This document shows, piece by piece, positions 15,987-25,231 of a DNA stretch of 36,260 nucleotides. Location of the stretch: contig CAYPIE010000061.1 in NCBI GenBank assembly GCA_964410665.1, positions 1 to 36,260 of the forward strand. The letters run 5' to 3'. The notes under the pieces are model-generated. The model did no database searches. It saw only the letters and a list, made by a program, of their open reading frames with translations, and was not told the DNA's origin. A program made the position numbers and the translations under genes. This stretch comes from CAYPIE01 sp964410665. Its GTDB lineage: Bacteria > Planctomycetota > Planctomycetia > Gemmatales > Gemmataceae. Positions within the stretch are counted from its first letter, which is position 1. Each line of letters starts with the position of its first letter.

Positions 15987-17459
15987 TCAACCGGTCACCA
16001 CGCCCTCCCCAGGGTAGCTGGGTGGATCTGCTTCGAGACAACGCAGCATCCCCGCTGCCTTGGCCAGGGTTTCGGCGTACTCCGACTCGGGCTCGGAGTC
16101 CGCAACAATGCCACTGCCAACCGGAAATTGCAGCCAGCCATGGCCAACCGTGAACGTGCGAATCAGAATGTTGCTGTCCAATGTGCCATCAAAGCCAAGA
16201 TAGCCCAGGCTGCCGCAATAGGCTCCTCGAGCACACGGTTCGAGCTCAGCGATGATCTGCATGGCACGCACCTTTGGCGCCCCAGTGATCGAGCCCCCTG
16301 GAAAGGCTGCGGCGAGCAAATCCAGTCCGGTCAGGCCCGGGCGTAGCCGGCCGCGAACCTCCGAAACTAGATGGTGCACGTAGGGGTACGTCTCCACCAC
16401 ACACAGTTCCGGCACCGTGACGCTGCCAAACTGGCACACCCGGCCCAGATCATTGCGCAGCAAATCGACAATCATGACATTCTCAGCCCGATCCTTGCTC
16501 GACTGACCTAACGCGGCAATATTGTCCGCATCCTCCCGAGCCGTCATGCCACGAGGCCGAGTTCCCTTGATCGGCCGAGTGCGCACTTCGCCCCCTTGGA
16601 CATGCACAAAGCGTTCGGGGGAGGTCGAGACCACCTGAAAATCTCCCAAGTCCAGATAGCCGGCAAACGGTGCCGGACTGCGCTGCCGCGTCCGTCGATA
16701 GAGCTCGAAAGCCGAGCAGGGCGCGGGATATTGGAGTTGTTGCGACAGATTGACCTGAAAGCAGTCGCCGGCGTGGATGTATTCGATGCCGCGCTGAATT
16801 GCTGCCCGGAAGCCCTCAGGGGAAAACGTACTGGTTACGCCCGGATGGCCTGGAAGCGGATGGGCATGAGGCAGCGGCTGGAGGGAGCGAGGGAGGCCGG
16901 CCGCAGGGTCCCCTTGTGGATCTGGCCGTCGGAGTCGCGATCGGATCGCTTGCAGCCGCTCCCGGCTACGCTGGCGGCGAGCCAGAGGCGAGGTTTCCGG
17001 AAAGCCCGTCGAGATCAGCCAGGCGCGACCAAGAAGATGATCGAAGGCCAACACCCAGTCATAGATGCCCAGCGCCGCCGCGGGAAAACCGAATGGATCT
17101 GAACGTGGGACGGGCAACACCTCAAGCGTGCGGCCCAGGTCATAAGCCAATACGCCAGCTAGACCTCCTTGAAACGGAGGCAGCCCGGGCAGGGTCGCGG
17201 CCGGAAATGCAGCCAGCTGCTGGCGTAACTTGGCAAACTGCCCGGCAAAGGAGGCATCGCTCACCGGGAGGCGGACCCAGACCGCAGGATCGGCACTCAC
17301 AAAGGAATAGCGGCCGCGGCCGGGGTCCGGACGCGCGCTTTCCAGGCTGAGCAGATGCGGTAAATCGGCCAGAGCAGTCACCGCTGCCCAGAAGTCCGGG
17401 GCGGGCCGAAGCTCCTCAGCCTCCGGGATCAGTCGCTTGGCAGATGTTTCTCGATCCAT
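15987..17459 (-). CDS. pabB: Aminodeoxychorismate synthase component I
   Basis: 490 residues of the chorismate-utilising family; with a glutamine amidotransferase it makes 4-amino-4-deoxychorismate for folate. The N-terminal domain (about 20-150) is followed by the catalytic domain (about 210-475): AGDCFQVNLSQQ, PIKGTRPRG (296-304), ENVMIVDLLRNDLGRV, FPGGSITGAPKVRAM and GSGIVADSEPESEY. K298 in PIKGT marks PabB; anthranilate synthase TrpE has alanine there. No pabA/trpG or pabC is adjacent, so the amidotransferase is encoded elsewhere. Its start codon lies inside the end of the upstream protease gene (31-base overlap in another frame), and no clear ribosome binding site is visible, so coupling is likely. 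Confidence 0.93.
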   Translation of the reverse strand: MDRETSAKRLIPEAEELRPAPDFWAAVTALADLPHLLSLESARPDPGRGRYSFVSADPAVWVRLPVSDASFAGQFAKLRQQLAAFPAATLPGLPPFQGGLAGVLAYDLGRTLEVLPVPRSDPFGFPAAALGIYDWVLAFDHLLGRAWLISTGFPETSPLARRQRSRERLQAIRSRLRRPDPQGDPAAGLPRSLQPLPHAHPLPGHPGVTSTFSPEGFRAAIQRGIEYIHAGDCFQVNLSQQLQYPAPCSAFELYRRTRQRSPAPFAGYLDLGDFQVVSTSPERFVHVQGGEVRTRPIKGTRPRGMTAREDADNIAALGQSSKDRAENVMIVDLLRNDLGRVCQFGSVTVPELCVVETYPYVHHLVSEVRGRLRPGLTGLDLLAAAFPGGSITGAPKVRAMQIIAELEPCARGAYCGSLGYLGFDGTLDSNILIRTFTVGHGWLQFPVGSGIVADSEPESEYAETLAKAAGMLRCLEADPPSYPGEGVVTG

Positions 17460-18139
17460 GCGCGGTGCTTGTTGGTCAACGGAGCATAGCCATCACGCTC
17501 CACATAGCGGCGTGACCAGCCGGTATAGCGACTAATCACCGCCACAATCTCACGCTCGCGACCCTTGATAAAGACCGGGCCGCCCGAGTCCCCCTTCTGA
17601 ACCGTCTTGGGAAACCCGCCATAAATATTGATGTTCCCCGGGAAGGCAATCCGGGTCACGCTCCCCTTGAACAGCTTGTCCCTCGACACCTGCCCACGTT
17701 TCACCCGACCTACCACCAGCAGTTCGGTCTCAATGGGCACTAGCTTGCCAAATGGTAAGGTGGGCAATTCCTGCGGCTGAGCGAGCGGAGTATCCAGAAT
17801 TAACAGCGCAAGGTCGCGTTCGGGATAATCCTTCCGGGGATCATAGCCCGGATAGATATGCTTGGTCGTGCTGGTGCTCCGTTTGGGCCCGCCAGCCACA
17901 TAAGGAGCCGTGACTTCAAAGCGATCCCACTGATACACACCATGCCCGGCGGTAAGGACGACGCGGGGCGTGATCAGCGCGCCCGAGCAGACACTCGTCG
18001 ACCCGGAAGCTTGGTTGACGCTCCGAATCAATACCGCCTCGGGATGATCCTTGGCCTCGGTCACTTGTTTGCTATCGACCGCCAACGCGGGCCCACTGCC
18101 AATCAGGAGCGTCCACACGCCAAACCAGATACGCTGCAC
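17429..18139 (-). CDS. Secreted trypsin-like serine protease (S1 family)
   Basis: 236 residues. A signal peptide (MQRIWFGVWTLLIGSGPALA, cleaved near residue 20) is followed by a chymotrypsin-fold domain. The catalytic triad is H66 (LTAGHG), D109 (ERDLALLIL) and S185 (KGDSGGPV). CSGALITPRVVLTAGH is the usual opening. There is no transmembrane anchor or PDZ domain, so it is expected in the periplasm or outside the cell. The substrate is unknown. The 3' end overlaps the start of pabB by 31 bases in a different frame; the GNAT gene ends 21 bases upstream of its ATG. It is an odd partner for a folate gene. Confidence 0.92.
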   Translation of the reverse strand: MQRIWFGVWTLLIGSGPALAVDSKQVTEAKDHPEAVLIRSVNQASGSTSVCSGALITPRVVLTAGHGVYQWDRFEVTAPYVAGGPKRSTSTTKHIYPGYDPRKDYPERDLALLILDTPLAQPQELPTLPFGKLVPIETELLVVGRVKRGQVSRDKLFKGSVTRIAFPGNINIYGGFPKTVQKGDSGGPVFIKGREREIVAVISRYTGWSRRYVERDGYAPLTNKHRAWIEKHLPSD

Positions 18140-18160
18140 AGCTGCACCTCCTAGAAGGGA

Positions 18161-18637
18161 TTACTCGTTGCCGCGGCCTAACTGATCAAGTGCTGCACCC
18201 GTCAGCCGGTAGACGGTCCACTCGTCCATCGGCACCGCGCCAAGCGAACGGTAAAAGCCGATCGCCGGTTCATTCCAGTTGAGCACCGACCACTCCACCC
18301 GCCCACAGCCGCGCTCGCAGGCTAGTCGAGCCAGCGCGAGCAGCAGCGCTTTGCCCAGCCCCTGACCACGAAACTCGGGGCGGACAAACAGATCTTCTAG
18401 ATAGATGCCGGGTTTCCCCAGAAAGGTTGAGAAATTGTGGAAAAACAGGGCAAACCCCACCACTTCGTCAGCGACCTCGGCCAAAAGCACCTCGGCCGCC
18501 GGTCGGGGGCCAAACAAGTGCGTACGCAGGTCCGCCTCGGTGAGTACGGCCACATCCCGCAGCCGCTCATACTCCGCGAGGTCCAGGATCAGACGGTGGA
18601 TGGTCGGAACATCCTCAGAGGTCGCAGCGCGGATCAT
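18161..18637 (-). CDS. GNAT family N-acetyltransferase
   Basis: 158 residues from ATG 18635-18637, with aagg(ag) about 12 bases upstream; longer frames up to 18802 overlap the AKR gene and are not family-like. The GNAT fold is plain: N-terminal MIRAATSEDVPTIHRLI, the strand YLEDLFVRPEFRGQGLGKALL with the acetyl-CoA loop (R/Q-x-x-G-x-G/A type: RGQGLGKA), and VLNWNEPAIGFYRSLGA at the end. It resembles the spermidine/diamine acetyltransferase branch (ALFFHNFSTFLGKPGIYLEDL), so a small amine substrate is likely. It follows the AKR gene by 103 bases and precedes the protease. Confidence 0.9.
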   Translation of the reverse strand: MIRAATSEDVPTIHRLILDLAEYERLRDVAVLTEADLRTHLFGPRPAAEVLLAEVADEVVGFALFFHNFSTFLGKPGIYLEDLFVRPEFRGQGLGKALLLALARLACERGCGRVEWSVLNWNEPAIGFYRSLGAVPMDEWTVYRLTGAALDQLGRGNE

Positions 18638-18740
18638 ACCAAAGCTGGCTCCTTGAACCGCCCAGAGCCAGGTCGGAGCATGCCGAGCCATCTCCTGAGC
18701 GAGTTGCAGCATAAACCATGACCCCGATCTGAGGCCGGTT

Positions 18741-19718
18741 CTAGTGGTTGTGGCCCAATACTTCCTTGGGCTGGTAGGGCGCCTCAAGCTGGCGAAGCTC
18801 ATCCTGGCTAAGTTTCACCTGCAGGGCCGCCAGAGCATCATCGAGATGCGACAACTTCGTCGCACCGATGATTGGTGCGGTGATCCCAGGCTTGGCCAGC
18901 ATCCAGGCCAACGCCACTTGGGCCATGGGGATGCCCCGACGAGTGGCAATCTGTTCGACGGCCTCGGCAATGGTTCGGTCGCAGGGAGCCGTGTACAGTT
19001 TCTTGGTAAAGTCATCGCTCTCATGACGCCGCGTCGCAGCTGCTGCCTCAGGGCGGTAAGGCCGGGTCAACAAGCCGCGGGCCAACGGAGACCAGGGCAA
19101 CACCGCAAGATTCTCCTCGCGACACAACGGAATCATCTCCCGCTCCTCTTCGCGGTAAAGCAGATTGTAGTGATTCTGCATGCTTACGAAGCGGACCCAG
19201 CCGTGTTGATCCGAGCGACCCAGAGACTTCATGAAACGCCAAGCCGCCGTGCTACTGGCACCAATGTAGCGAACCTTCCCTTGTTGGACCAGCAGATCGA
19301 GGGCAGCCAGGGTCTCGTCAATCGGCGTCTTGGCATCAAAACGATGCACCTGATACAGATCAATCGCCTCGACCCCTAACCGCTTTAGGCTGGCCTCACA
19401 CCCCTGCTGAATATGTTTCCGCGACAACCCCTGCCGGTTCGGCCCTTCGCCCATCCGTTGAAACACCTTGGTCGCCAAGACACACTCATCGAGTCGGGCA
19501 TACTGCTTGAGCGCGCGGCCTGTGATCTCCTCGGAGACGCCCAGCGAATACATGTCCGCCGTGTCGAAGAAGTTGATTCCCGCCTCGACGGCGCGGCGAA
19601 AAAACGGCTGGGCGGCTGCTTCATCCAGCACCCAGGGCCGCCAATTGGGATCGCCATAACTCATGCAGCCCAGACAAAGCCGGGACACGCTGACCCCGGT
19701 GCTGCCGAGTAGTGTCAT
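18741..19718 (-). CDS. Aldo/keto reductase
   Basis: 325 residues, a TIM-barrel NADPH-dependent oxidoreductase. The catalytic tetrad is D52, Y57 (FFDTADMYSLG), K84 (LATKVF) and H125 (YQVHRFD). The NADP-binding end has IIGATKLSHLDDAL. It resembles the AKR11/12 (YajO/Tas-like) group of general aldehyde or sugar reductases. An aaggag lies about 12 bases before the ATG at 19716-19718; a GTG six bases upstream (19722-19724) is also possible. First gene of a minus-strand run, preceded by an AT-rich upstream region. Confidence 0.93.
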   Translation of the reverse strand: MTLLGSTGVSVSRLCLGCMSYGDPNWRPWVLDEAAAQPFFRRAVEAGINFFDTADMYSLGVSEEITGRALKQYARLDECVLATKVFQRMGEGPNRQGLSRKHIQQGCEASLKRLGVEAIDLYQVHRFDAKTPIDETLAALDLLVQQGKVRYIGASSTAAWRFMKSLGRSDQHGWVRFVSMQNHYNLLYREEEREMIPLCREENLAVLPWSPLARGLLTRPYRPEAAAATRRHESDDFTKKLYTAPCDRTIAEAVEQIATRRGIPMAQVALAWMLAKPGITAPIIGATKLSHLDDALAALQVKLSQDELRQLEAPYQPKEVLGHNH

Positions 19719-19939
19719 TTCCACGATAATTCTCCTTTGCCACAAAGCGATCATTTTAATCGATATAATCTTTTCAATACATACAAATAGTGCAAATAAC
19801 CATGAATTCCCAGATAGAGCATCTCATTCGACTTTCCTATGTTTCCTCAAACTCACAAAATCTCGACATTGCGTGAACCTCTGGCGGCTGACCACGGCGG
19901 TTTGCCCGGTTGCATGGACCACCGGAGACTCGATCCTCG
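19719..19939. promoter_or_regulatory. AT-rich divergent intergenic region
   Basis: Between the minus-strand AKR gene and the plus-strand unknown gene. About 19750-19870 is markedly AT-rich for this window, with ttttaatcgatataatc and acatacaaatagtgcaaataa. It most likely holds one or both promoters. Several -10-like hexamers (tataat at 19764-19769 on the plus strand; tatatc on the minus) exist, but no pair with good spacing could be settled by eye. Confidence 0.4.
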
Positions 19940-20416
19940 ATGATACCGATCACCGACCCGGAGTATTGGGTGCGCTGGATGTACCATCAAAGCCAAGGCC
20001 AGGATCTGGAAGCCTGGCGCGGCGTCATGTGTGTGTTACGCTGGTTAGCCATTCGCGAGCGGAACAACATTCCCCCCGCAGGTCGCGTGTTTCAATTAGA
20101 AGATGATATTGTCCACAGTAAGTTGTTACGCCGGCTCATTGAGGGCAAGGAACCGTTACCCGATCCGCCACCGGATTCCTTCGGCAATCCCTGGTATGAA
20201 CTCGGGGAAACCGGGGAAAGCGAAGCCGTGGAGGTTCAGGAAATCCTTTGGGCCGAACAGCATTATGTCTTGATCAATCAGTCGATCTGGAAGGTTGTCG
20301 AACGCGTGTCCGAGATCGAACGACGTGTGCAATATCAAGACCAAACGACCATTTATCGACTCACCCAGACGGACGACCGGCGTTGGCGCTTGCAGCGAGA
20401 GGGGACGCCGCTTTAA
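19940..20416 (+). CDS. Hypothetical protein, 158 residues
   Basis: Not recognised. The start at ATG 19940 has ggaga about 11 bases upstream. The product is acidic and Trp/Arg-rich with no signal peptide, membrane segment or cysteine pair. The N-terminal half looks helical (DPEYWVRWMYHQSQGQDLEAWRGVMCVLRWLAIRE). The C-terminal half (VERVSEIERRVQYQ, TTIYRLTQTDDRRWRLQ) ends in short strands. No catalytic motif is visible. It is followed after 40 bases by the Trm112-like gene on the same strand, possibly one transcript. Confidence 0.65.
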   Translation: MIPITDPEYWVRWMYHQSQGQDLEAWRGVMCVLRWLAIRERNNIPPAGRVFQLEDDIVHSKLLRRLIEGKEPLPDPPPDSFGNPWYELGETGESEAVEVQEILWAEQHYVLINQSIWKVVERVSEIERRVQYQDQTTIYRLTQTDDRRWRLQREGTPL

Positions 20417-20455
20417 GATAAATAATTCCTCTACCTTGTGAAGTGAGTCCTCGGC

Positions 20456-20671
20456 ATGATTGATCCGGAAACGTTAGCTTTTCTTCGCTGTCCGATCGAC
20501 CCTCAGCGGACCACCGGTTTGGTCCTTGAGGATGAACACAAGGTCTTCTGTGCCCGTTGCCGGGTGCAGTTTCCCACCCGCGATGGCATCATCAACTTGA
20601 TCGTCGAGGAAGCGATCCTGCCCGAAGGCTGCAGCAAGCGCAGCCAGCTCCCCTGTCAGCAAGTTTCCTGA
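20456..20671 (+). CDS. Trm112-like/UPF0434 small zinc-ribbon protein
   Basis: 71 residues: MIDPETLAFLRCPIDP, then VFCARCRVQFPTRDGIINLI. This is the Trm112/YcaR fold: small zinc-binding proteins that in eukaryotes and some bacteria bind and activate methyltransferases. The second knuckle CARC (C32, C35) and the PxRDGI signature are intact. In the first knuckle only C12 remains (CPID rather than CPxC), so zinc binding may be altered or absent, as in many bacterial members. The C-terminus (LPEGCSKRSQLPCQQVS) has two more cysteines. Confidence 0.8.
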   Translation: MIDPETLAFLRCPIDPQRTTGLVLEDEHKVFCARCRVQFPTRDGIINLIVEEAILPEGCSKRSQLPCQQVS

Positions 20672-20716
20672 GCGTCAGCCCCTCACCGAGGCGAGATCGG
20701 CTCGCGCCATTCAGTC

Positions 20717-22687
20717 TCACGGTTTGAGGTGTCGTTCCAGAAAGTTAGCGATCCGCCGATAGGCAATCAGCCGGTTGGCCAGTTTGCGGATGCCATGGCC
20801 CTCGTCGGGGAAGCGGAGGTATTCCACCTCGCCACCCTTGGCCCGGATAGCCCGCACGAACTGGTCGGACTCGGTCGGCGGGTCGCGCGGGTCGTTGGCG
20901 CCGTGAAGCACCATGACCGGATCGGCCACGTTGGCCACGTGGGTGATCGGCGAGATCTCTCGGAAGAACGCACGGTCCTCGGGGTTGTCGATGTCCCCGT
21001 ATTCGTAGCGGTCACTGGCCTTTAGCTGCGGCGACGCTCCCTCCAGCGCGGTGACCCAGTTGGACACGCCAACGAAGGCCACCCCGGCGTCAAACGTCTC
21101 AGGCAGACGGGTCAGTGCGGCCATAGTCAGGTAGCCACCGTAAGACCCGCCCATCACCGCGGCTTTCTTGGTGTTTACCAAGCCCTCTTTGCGCAACCAG
21201 GCGACGGCGTCGGCCATGTCCAGATATTCGGTTGCCCGGCGGCGGCGGTCGTTGCGCCGGGCGAAGGTTTTGCCGTAGCCGGTCGAACCCCGATAATTCA
21301 GGTCGAACACGGCAATGCCCCGAGTCAGCAGGTACTGCACCTCGGGCCGGAACACCGGCCGAGCCTGGGCAGTCGGTCCGCCGTGCACCAGAAGCAGTAG
21401 CGGCGGCTTGCCCCCCTTGTAGGTATCGCGTGGGCGGTAGAACAGGCCGTGCACAAGAACGCCGTCCCGGGCCTTGAAGCTAAGGTGGGTCGGTACGACC
21501 ATCTCGGCCATGTCCAGCCCGGCCGTCGCAGAAAAGGTGGCCCGGCGGACCGTGCCGGCGTCCGCGTCCCAGGTCCAGATGTCGCCAGGGATCGTTGGAC
21601 TGTTGACCGTGAGCGCTGCGATATGGGCGTCGGCGGCCCAGTCTAGCGAGTAAACACCCTTCGGCAGCTCGGGCACGGCGATCTTCCGGGAGATGTCGGT
21701 CGGTTTCGTAGGATTGATGGCCGCGGCATACAACTCGGAATACCCTTGCCGGTTGACCACCCAAGCCAGCACCGTGCCGTCGTTGGTGAGCCGGACAGAT
21801 GGTGTGTCGTGTCTCTCATCCTTGATGTAGGTGAGCTTGCCTGACTCGATGGCGTAGAACGCCGGGTTGAGGAATTCACGCTGTTGATTGGTGGCCAAGT
21901 AGAAGCCGCGGCCGTCGGGGGTCCAGCTGAACGAGGTGTAGTTGGCGGGGTCCTCAGGGCAGAACAGGGACGTAAGCTTCTGGGCTTGCACATCGAACAG
22001 GTAGACGTTGGCGGCGTTCTCGCCGACCGCCTCGGTGAGGATCACGGCGCCGCCGTCAGGCCGCCAGGCCTGGACGTAGAGCCCCGGGCGTCCTTTGAAG
22101 ACGAGGCGGGTTTGTTGAGTCGCGAGGTCCTGGATGGTCACATCAAAGGCGGGCTGGTCGCCTCCGGAAGACTGTGAGTAGGCGATGCGATTGCCATCGC
22201 GGGTGAAACCGCCAAAGACGCGGAACTGGTCGGCCGGTGGGAGCAGTTCCATTTCCCGGCTCCCGTCGGGGTTGATTAGGTAATAGCCCTCTTGTTCATT
22301 GCCGCCCCGGTCGGTGCCGTAGATGAGCCAGTTCCCGGCAGGCGACCAGCGGTGGAAGGTGACCGACTCACCGAAGGTAAGCTGCCGGGGCCAGCCGGAG
22401 TCGGAGCTGATGACCCAGAGTTGCGGTTTGCCGGTTACCGTGGAGGTGAACGCCAGCTGGGTCCCATCCGGAGAAAGCGACGGATTGGCCGCGCGGCGGA
22501 CGTTCAGGAATCGCAGGATGTCTGGCCGGTCGGAACCGGCCAGAGAGAGTTTCACCGGGACGGGCTTGGGGATATCGTTCTTATTGGGAGTGGTTTCATC
22601 GGCCCCCCCGGAAGCCGGGACGACCAGCAAGAACACCAGCAGGAGACCGAGGGTGAGCATCCCCCGGCGAAGGCGCTGAATCAGCAC
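20717..22687 (-). CDS. Secreted prolyl oligopeptidase family (S9) serine peptidase
   Basis: 656 residues. A signal peptide (MLIQRLRRGMLTLGLLLVFLLVVPAS) is followed by a beta-propeller of TolB/WD40-like repeats (about 55-390; ANPSLSPDGTQLAFTS, FSWTPDGRGFYLA) that gates access. The C-terminal alpha/beta hydrolase (about 400-656) has nucleophile S515 in GGSYGGY, D599 in GANDPRD and H631 in DEGHG, in the order S-D-H of the S9 family. It resembles the S9C acylaminoacyl/dipeptidyl peptidase branch. Expected to cleave short peptides outside the cytoplasm. Divergent from the secreted hydrolase gene across 248 bases. Confidence 0.93.
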   Translation of the reverse strand: MLIQRLRRGMLTLGLLLVFLLVVPASGGADETTPNKNDIPKPVPVKLSLAGSDRPDILRFLNVRRAANPSLSPDGTQLAFTSTVTGKPQLWVISSDSGWPRQLTFGESVTFHRWSPAGNWLIYGTDRGGNEQEGYYLINPDGSREMELLPPADQFRVFGGFTRDGNRIAYSQSSGGDQPAFDVTIQDLATQQTRLVFKGRPGLYVQAWRPDGGAVILTEAVGENAANVYLFDVQAQKLTSLFCPEDPANYTSFSWTPDGRGFYLATNQQREFLNPAFYAIESGKLTYIKDERHDTPSVRLTNDGTVLAWVVNRQGYSELYAAAINPTKPTDISRKIAVPELPKGVYSLDWAADAHIAALTVNSPTIPGDIWTWDADAGTVRRATFSATAGLDMAEMVVPTHLSFKARDGVLVHGLFYRPRDTYKGGKPPLLLLVHGGPTAQARPVFRPEVQYLLTRGIAVFDLNYRGSTGYGKTFARRNDRRRRATEYLDMADAVAWLRKEGLVNTKKAAVMGGSYGGYLTMAALTRLPETFDAGVAFVGVSNWVTALEGASPQLKASDRYEYGDIDNPEDRAFFREISPITHVANVADPVMVLHGANDPRDPPTESDQFVRAIRAKGGEVEYLRFPDEGHGIRKLANRLIAYRRIANFLERHLKP

Positions 22688-22935
22688 GGCAGATCTCCCC
22701 GTTCAAGTGGCTACCACGGGGCCGTCGCTGGGCCCTGAGAAAGGCTACACAAGCCGTGGCTTTCCGGCCAGGTTGATCATCGACAAGCGAGAGGCGTTGC
22801 GCTACGCTAGGCAGCGTACGGACTTCGCGGAACCACACGGGCCGACCGAGCCTCTACCGGCAGCCGTGTGGCCCGACCCTCCGCAAGAATCCCAGCCTCA
22901 GCTGTTCACCCCAGGACTCGATCTGGAACCGATGC

Positions 22936-24306
22936 ATGACCGGACCCAACAAGACCTCATGTTGGCTCGCTTGGCTACTCCTCCTGACGGCTGCCTCAGG
23001 ACTGGACGCCCAGCAACCGCCGTATGACATTTTCCCCGCAGCCGAGCCGCCATACTATCGCGTCCGTTACGAGGCCTCCGACCAGCCCGATGAACTCATC
23101 TATCCGGTGAGCTACACGGTCTGGATCCCCGAAGGAGCAGATTCCCTGCGCGGCGTGATTGTGCATCAGCACGGCTGCGGCGAGGGGTCGTGCAAGTCGG
23201 GTTTGACGGGTGCGTATGACCTGCACTGGCAGGCGCTGGCCAGGAAGCACCACTGCGCGCTGTTGGCCCCGTCCTACGAGCAACCCGAGGGGGCCGACTG
23301 CCAGAAGTGGTGCGACCCACGCAATGGCTCCGCGGCCGCGTTTCAGAAGTGTCTGTCGGATCTGGGCCGTCAGTCGGGACATCCCGAGCTGGCCCGGGTG
23401 CCGTGGGCCCTGTGGGGGCACAGCGGCGGCGGGCACTGGGCAGGAGGCATGGTGCTGCTCTACCCAGATCGGGTGGCCGCGGCCTGGCTGCGCTCAGGCG
23501 TGCCGCTATTGAAGCCGAACCCGAAGCGAGCCAGAATCAAGCCGCACCGGTTGCCAAAGGCAGCGCTCAGGGTGCCACTGATGTGCAACCTGGGCACCAA
23601 GGAAGGAGTCACCGTCACGACCGGGCGGTTCGCCGGCGTCTGGCCGGCCAACCAGGTGTTCTTTAGCGAACTCCGCTCCCGGGGCGGCCTGATCGGCGTA
23701 GCCGTCGACCCACTGACCTCCCACGAGTGCGGCAACCAACGCTACCTGGCCATCCCCTGGCTGGACGCCTGCCTGAGCGCCCGCCTGCCCGAGCAAAGCG
23801 GCGACCCCCTCAAGGCCATGCCGGTCGATCAGGCGTGGCTGGCCCGGCTTACCGGCAGCACGACCGTCCCCGATGCGGAATATGAAGGGAACCCGAACAA
23901 GGCCGGCTGGCTGCCGAACGCGGCCATCGCCAGAGCATGGATGCAATACGTCAATGACACGGCCGTCGCGGACACCACGCCACCGCCCGCGCCGACCGGG
24001 CTGCGGGTGAATGGGAAGGTGCTGACCTGGGACGCCACGGCCGATCTGGAAAGCGGACTGGCGGGCTTCATCATCGAACGTGACGGCGCGGTCCTGGCCA
24101 AGTTGCAAGGCAAGAACCGCTTCGGCCGGCCGCTGTTCCAGAATCTACAGTACAGCGACACCCCAGCGCAGCCACTGGTGCCACTGCGTTCCGTCGACAA
24201 TAAAGCGGAGCCCGGCAAGGAGCATCGTTACCGGGTGATCGCCATCAACACGGTAGGATTGAAGTCGAAGCCAAGTGCGACGGCAGTCGGCACCGACAAT
24301 CGATAA
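22936..24306 (+). CDS. Secreted alpha/beta hydrolase with C-terminal fibronectin III-like domain
   Basis: 456 residues. A signal peptide (CWLAWLLLLTAASGLDAQ) is followed by an alpha/beta hydrolase with nucleophile S163 in GHSGGGH and a candidate histidine in LTSHECGN. An oxyanion-type loop HQHGCGEG lies upstream. Paired cysteines (GCGEGSC; GADCQKWCDP) suggest disulfides outside the cytoplasm. From about residue 350, TPPPAPTGLRVNGKVLTWDATADLESGLAGFIIERDG is a fibronectin III-like domain, often used for binding polymers or surfaces. It resembles esterase/PHB-depolymerase-like hydrolases; the substrate is unknown. The start is the second of two overlapping ATGs (22932, 22936). Confidence 0.8.
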   Translation: MTGPNKTSCWLAWLLLLTAASGLDAQQPPYDIFPAAEPPYYRVRYEASDQPDELIYPVSYTVWIPEGADSLRGVIVHQHGCGEGSCKSGLTGAYDLHWQALARKHHCALLAPSYEQPEGADCQKWCDPRNGSAAAFQKCLSDLGRQSGHPELARVPWALWGHSGGGHWAGGMVLLYPDRVAAAWLRSGVPLLKPNPKRARIKPHRLPKAALRVPLMCNLGTKEGVTVTTGRFAGVWPANQVFFSELRSRGGLIGVAVDPLTSHECGNQRYLAIPWLDACLSARLPEQSGDPLKAMPVDQAWLARLTGSTTVPDAEYEGNPNKAGWLPNAAIARAWMQYVNDTAVADTTPPPAPTGLRVNGKVLTWDATADLESGLAGFIIERDGAVLAKLQGKNRFGRPLFQNLQYSDTPAQPLVPLRSVDNKAEPGKEHRYRVIAINTVGLKSKPSATAVGTDNR

Positions 24307-24349
24307 GATTCTGCCCGGTACGACTGTAGCGAACCAGCTTGCCCCCTGG

Positions 24350-25159
24350 TCAAAACACCGCCTTCGCCGTGCCGAGGCTGTCCAGCTCCACCTCGACGAC
24401 GTCGCCTTCGCGGACCCACCGGGTCTGCACCACGCTGCCGAGCAACACGATCCAGTCGGCGGGCAGGTCGCGGCCAAGCTCCGCCTGCTGGTCGGCCAGC
24501 CAGGCCAAGGCCGCCAACGGGTGGCCATTGATGATGTCGCGGCCGTGCCCGGCTCCGACCTCCGCGCCGTTGATCCTCATTACGCCCCGCAAGGCTGCCA
24601 GGTCGAGCGACCCCCAATCACCGAGCGGATCCCCCAGCACTGCCCCAGCCCCGAAGAAGTCGTCCGCCACCCAGGTCCGCCAGTCCGGCACGCGGGCCTG
24701 GAAATCCGCATAACGATCGTCCACGATCTCGATCGCTGCATGCACCGACCCCACCGCCGCGGCAACCGAATCGACCGAATTCGGTGCGGCCGATGACCGG
24801 ATCGGTGCACCCAGCCGCACGGCGATCTCACACTCGACGCCGACGTGCAGGAACGAGCCGAAGTCGAACTTCCCCTCGCGATACCGCAGCGTCGAATCGA
24901 AGATGGCTCCGGAACAAGGGTGAGACATGCCGAGGAAGTCCTGCATCACCTTGGTCGTGCAGCCGATCTTGGTCCCGATCACTTGGCCGTGCCCCTCGCG
25001 AATTAGCAGATCGTTTAACACATCTTGCAGTCGCATCGCGTCGACCAAGTCGGCCGGGGCGCACGCAGTAGGAAGGTGCCCAATGGACATGGGCGGGTTG
25101 CCGCGCCCACGTCGTAGGAGCGCAGCAGCGGTCTGGAGCGATGCTTCGGACAGGCTCAT
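24350..25159 (-). CDS. 2-keto-4-pentenoate hydratase/FAH-family protein
   Basis: 269 residues of the fumarylacetoacetate hydrolase superfamily, hydratase/decarboxylase branch (MhpD-like). Visible parts are IGTKIGCTTKVMQDFLGMSHPCSG, GVECEIAVRLG (metal-binding E-x-E motif), IEIVDDRYADF and LADWIVLLGSVVQ-type end (LPADWIVLLGSVV). Such enzymes hydrate 2-hydroxypenta-2,4-dienoate in aromatic meta-cleavage pathways, but no other pathway gene is nearby, so the true substrate is open. It converges on the secreted hydrolase gene with a 43-base gap. Confidence 0.88.
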   Translation of the reverse strand: MSLSEASLQTAAALLRRGRGNPPMSIGHLPTACAPADLVDAMRLQDVLNDLLIREGHGQVIGTKIGCTTKVMQDFLGMSHPCSGAIFDSTLRYREGKFDFGSFLHVGVECEIAVRLGAPIRSSAAPNSVDSVAAAVGSVHAAIEIVDDRYADFQARVPDWRTWVADDFFGAGAVLGDPLGDWGSLDLAALRGVMRINGAEVGAGHGRDIINGHPLAALAWLADQQAELGRDLPADWIVLLGSVVQTRWVREGDVVEVELDSLGTAKAVF

Positions 25160-25231
25160 CGCGGATCGATCCCAATGTTGGAGTAAGACGTTGGTAACGA
25201 GTTCGGGTGCCGCACGCCAGGTTGTGCCGAG

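Noticed and set aside
22707..23027. 106-residue plus-strand ORF between the S9 peptidase and the hydrolase
   Set aside because: It overlaps the hydrolase signal peptide in another frame and has no protein-like features.
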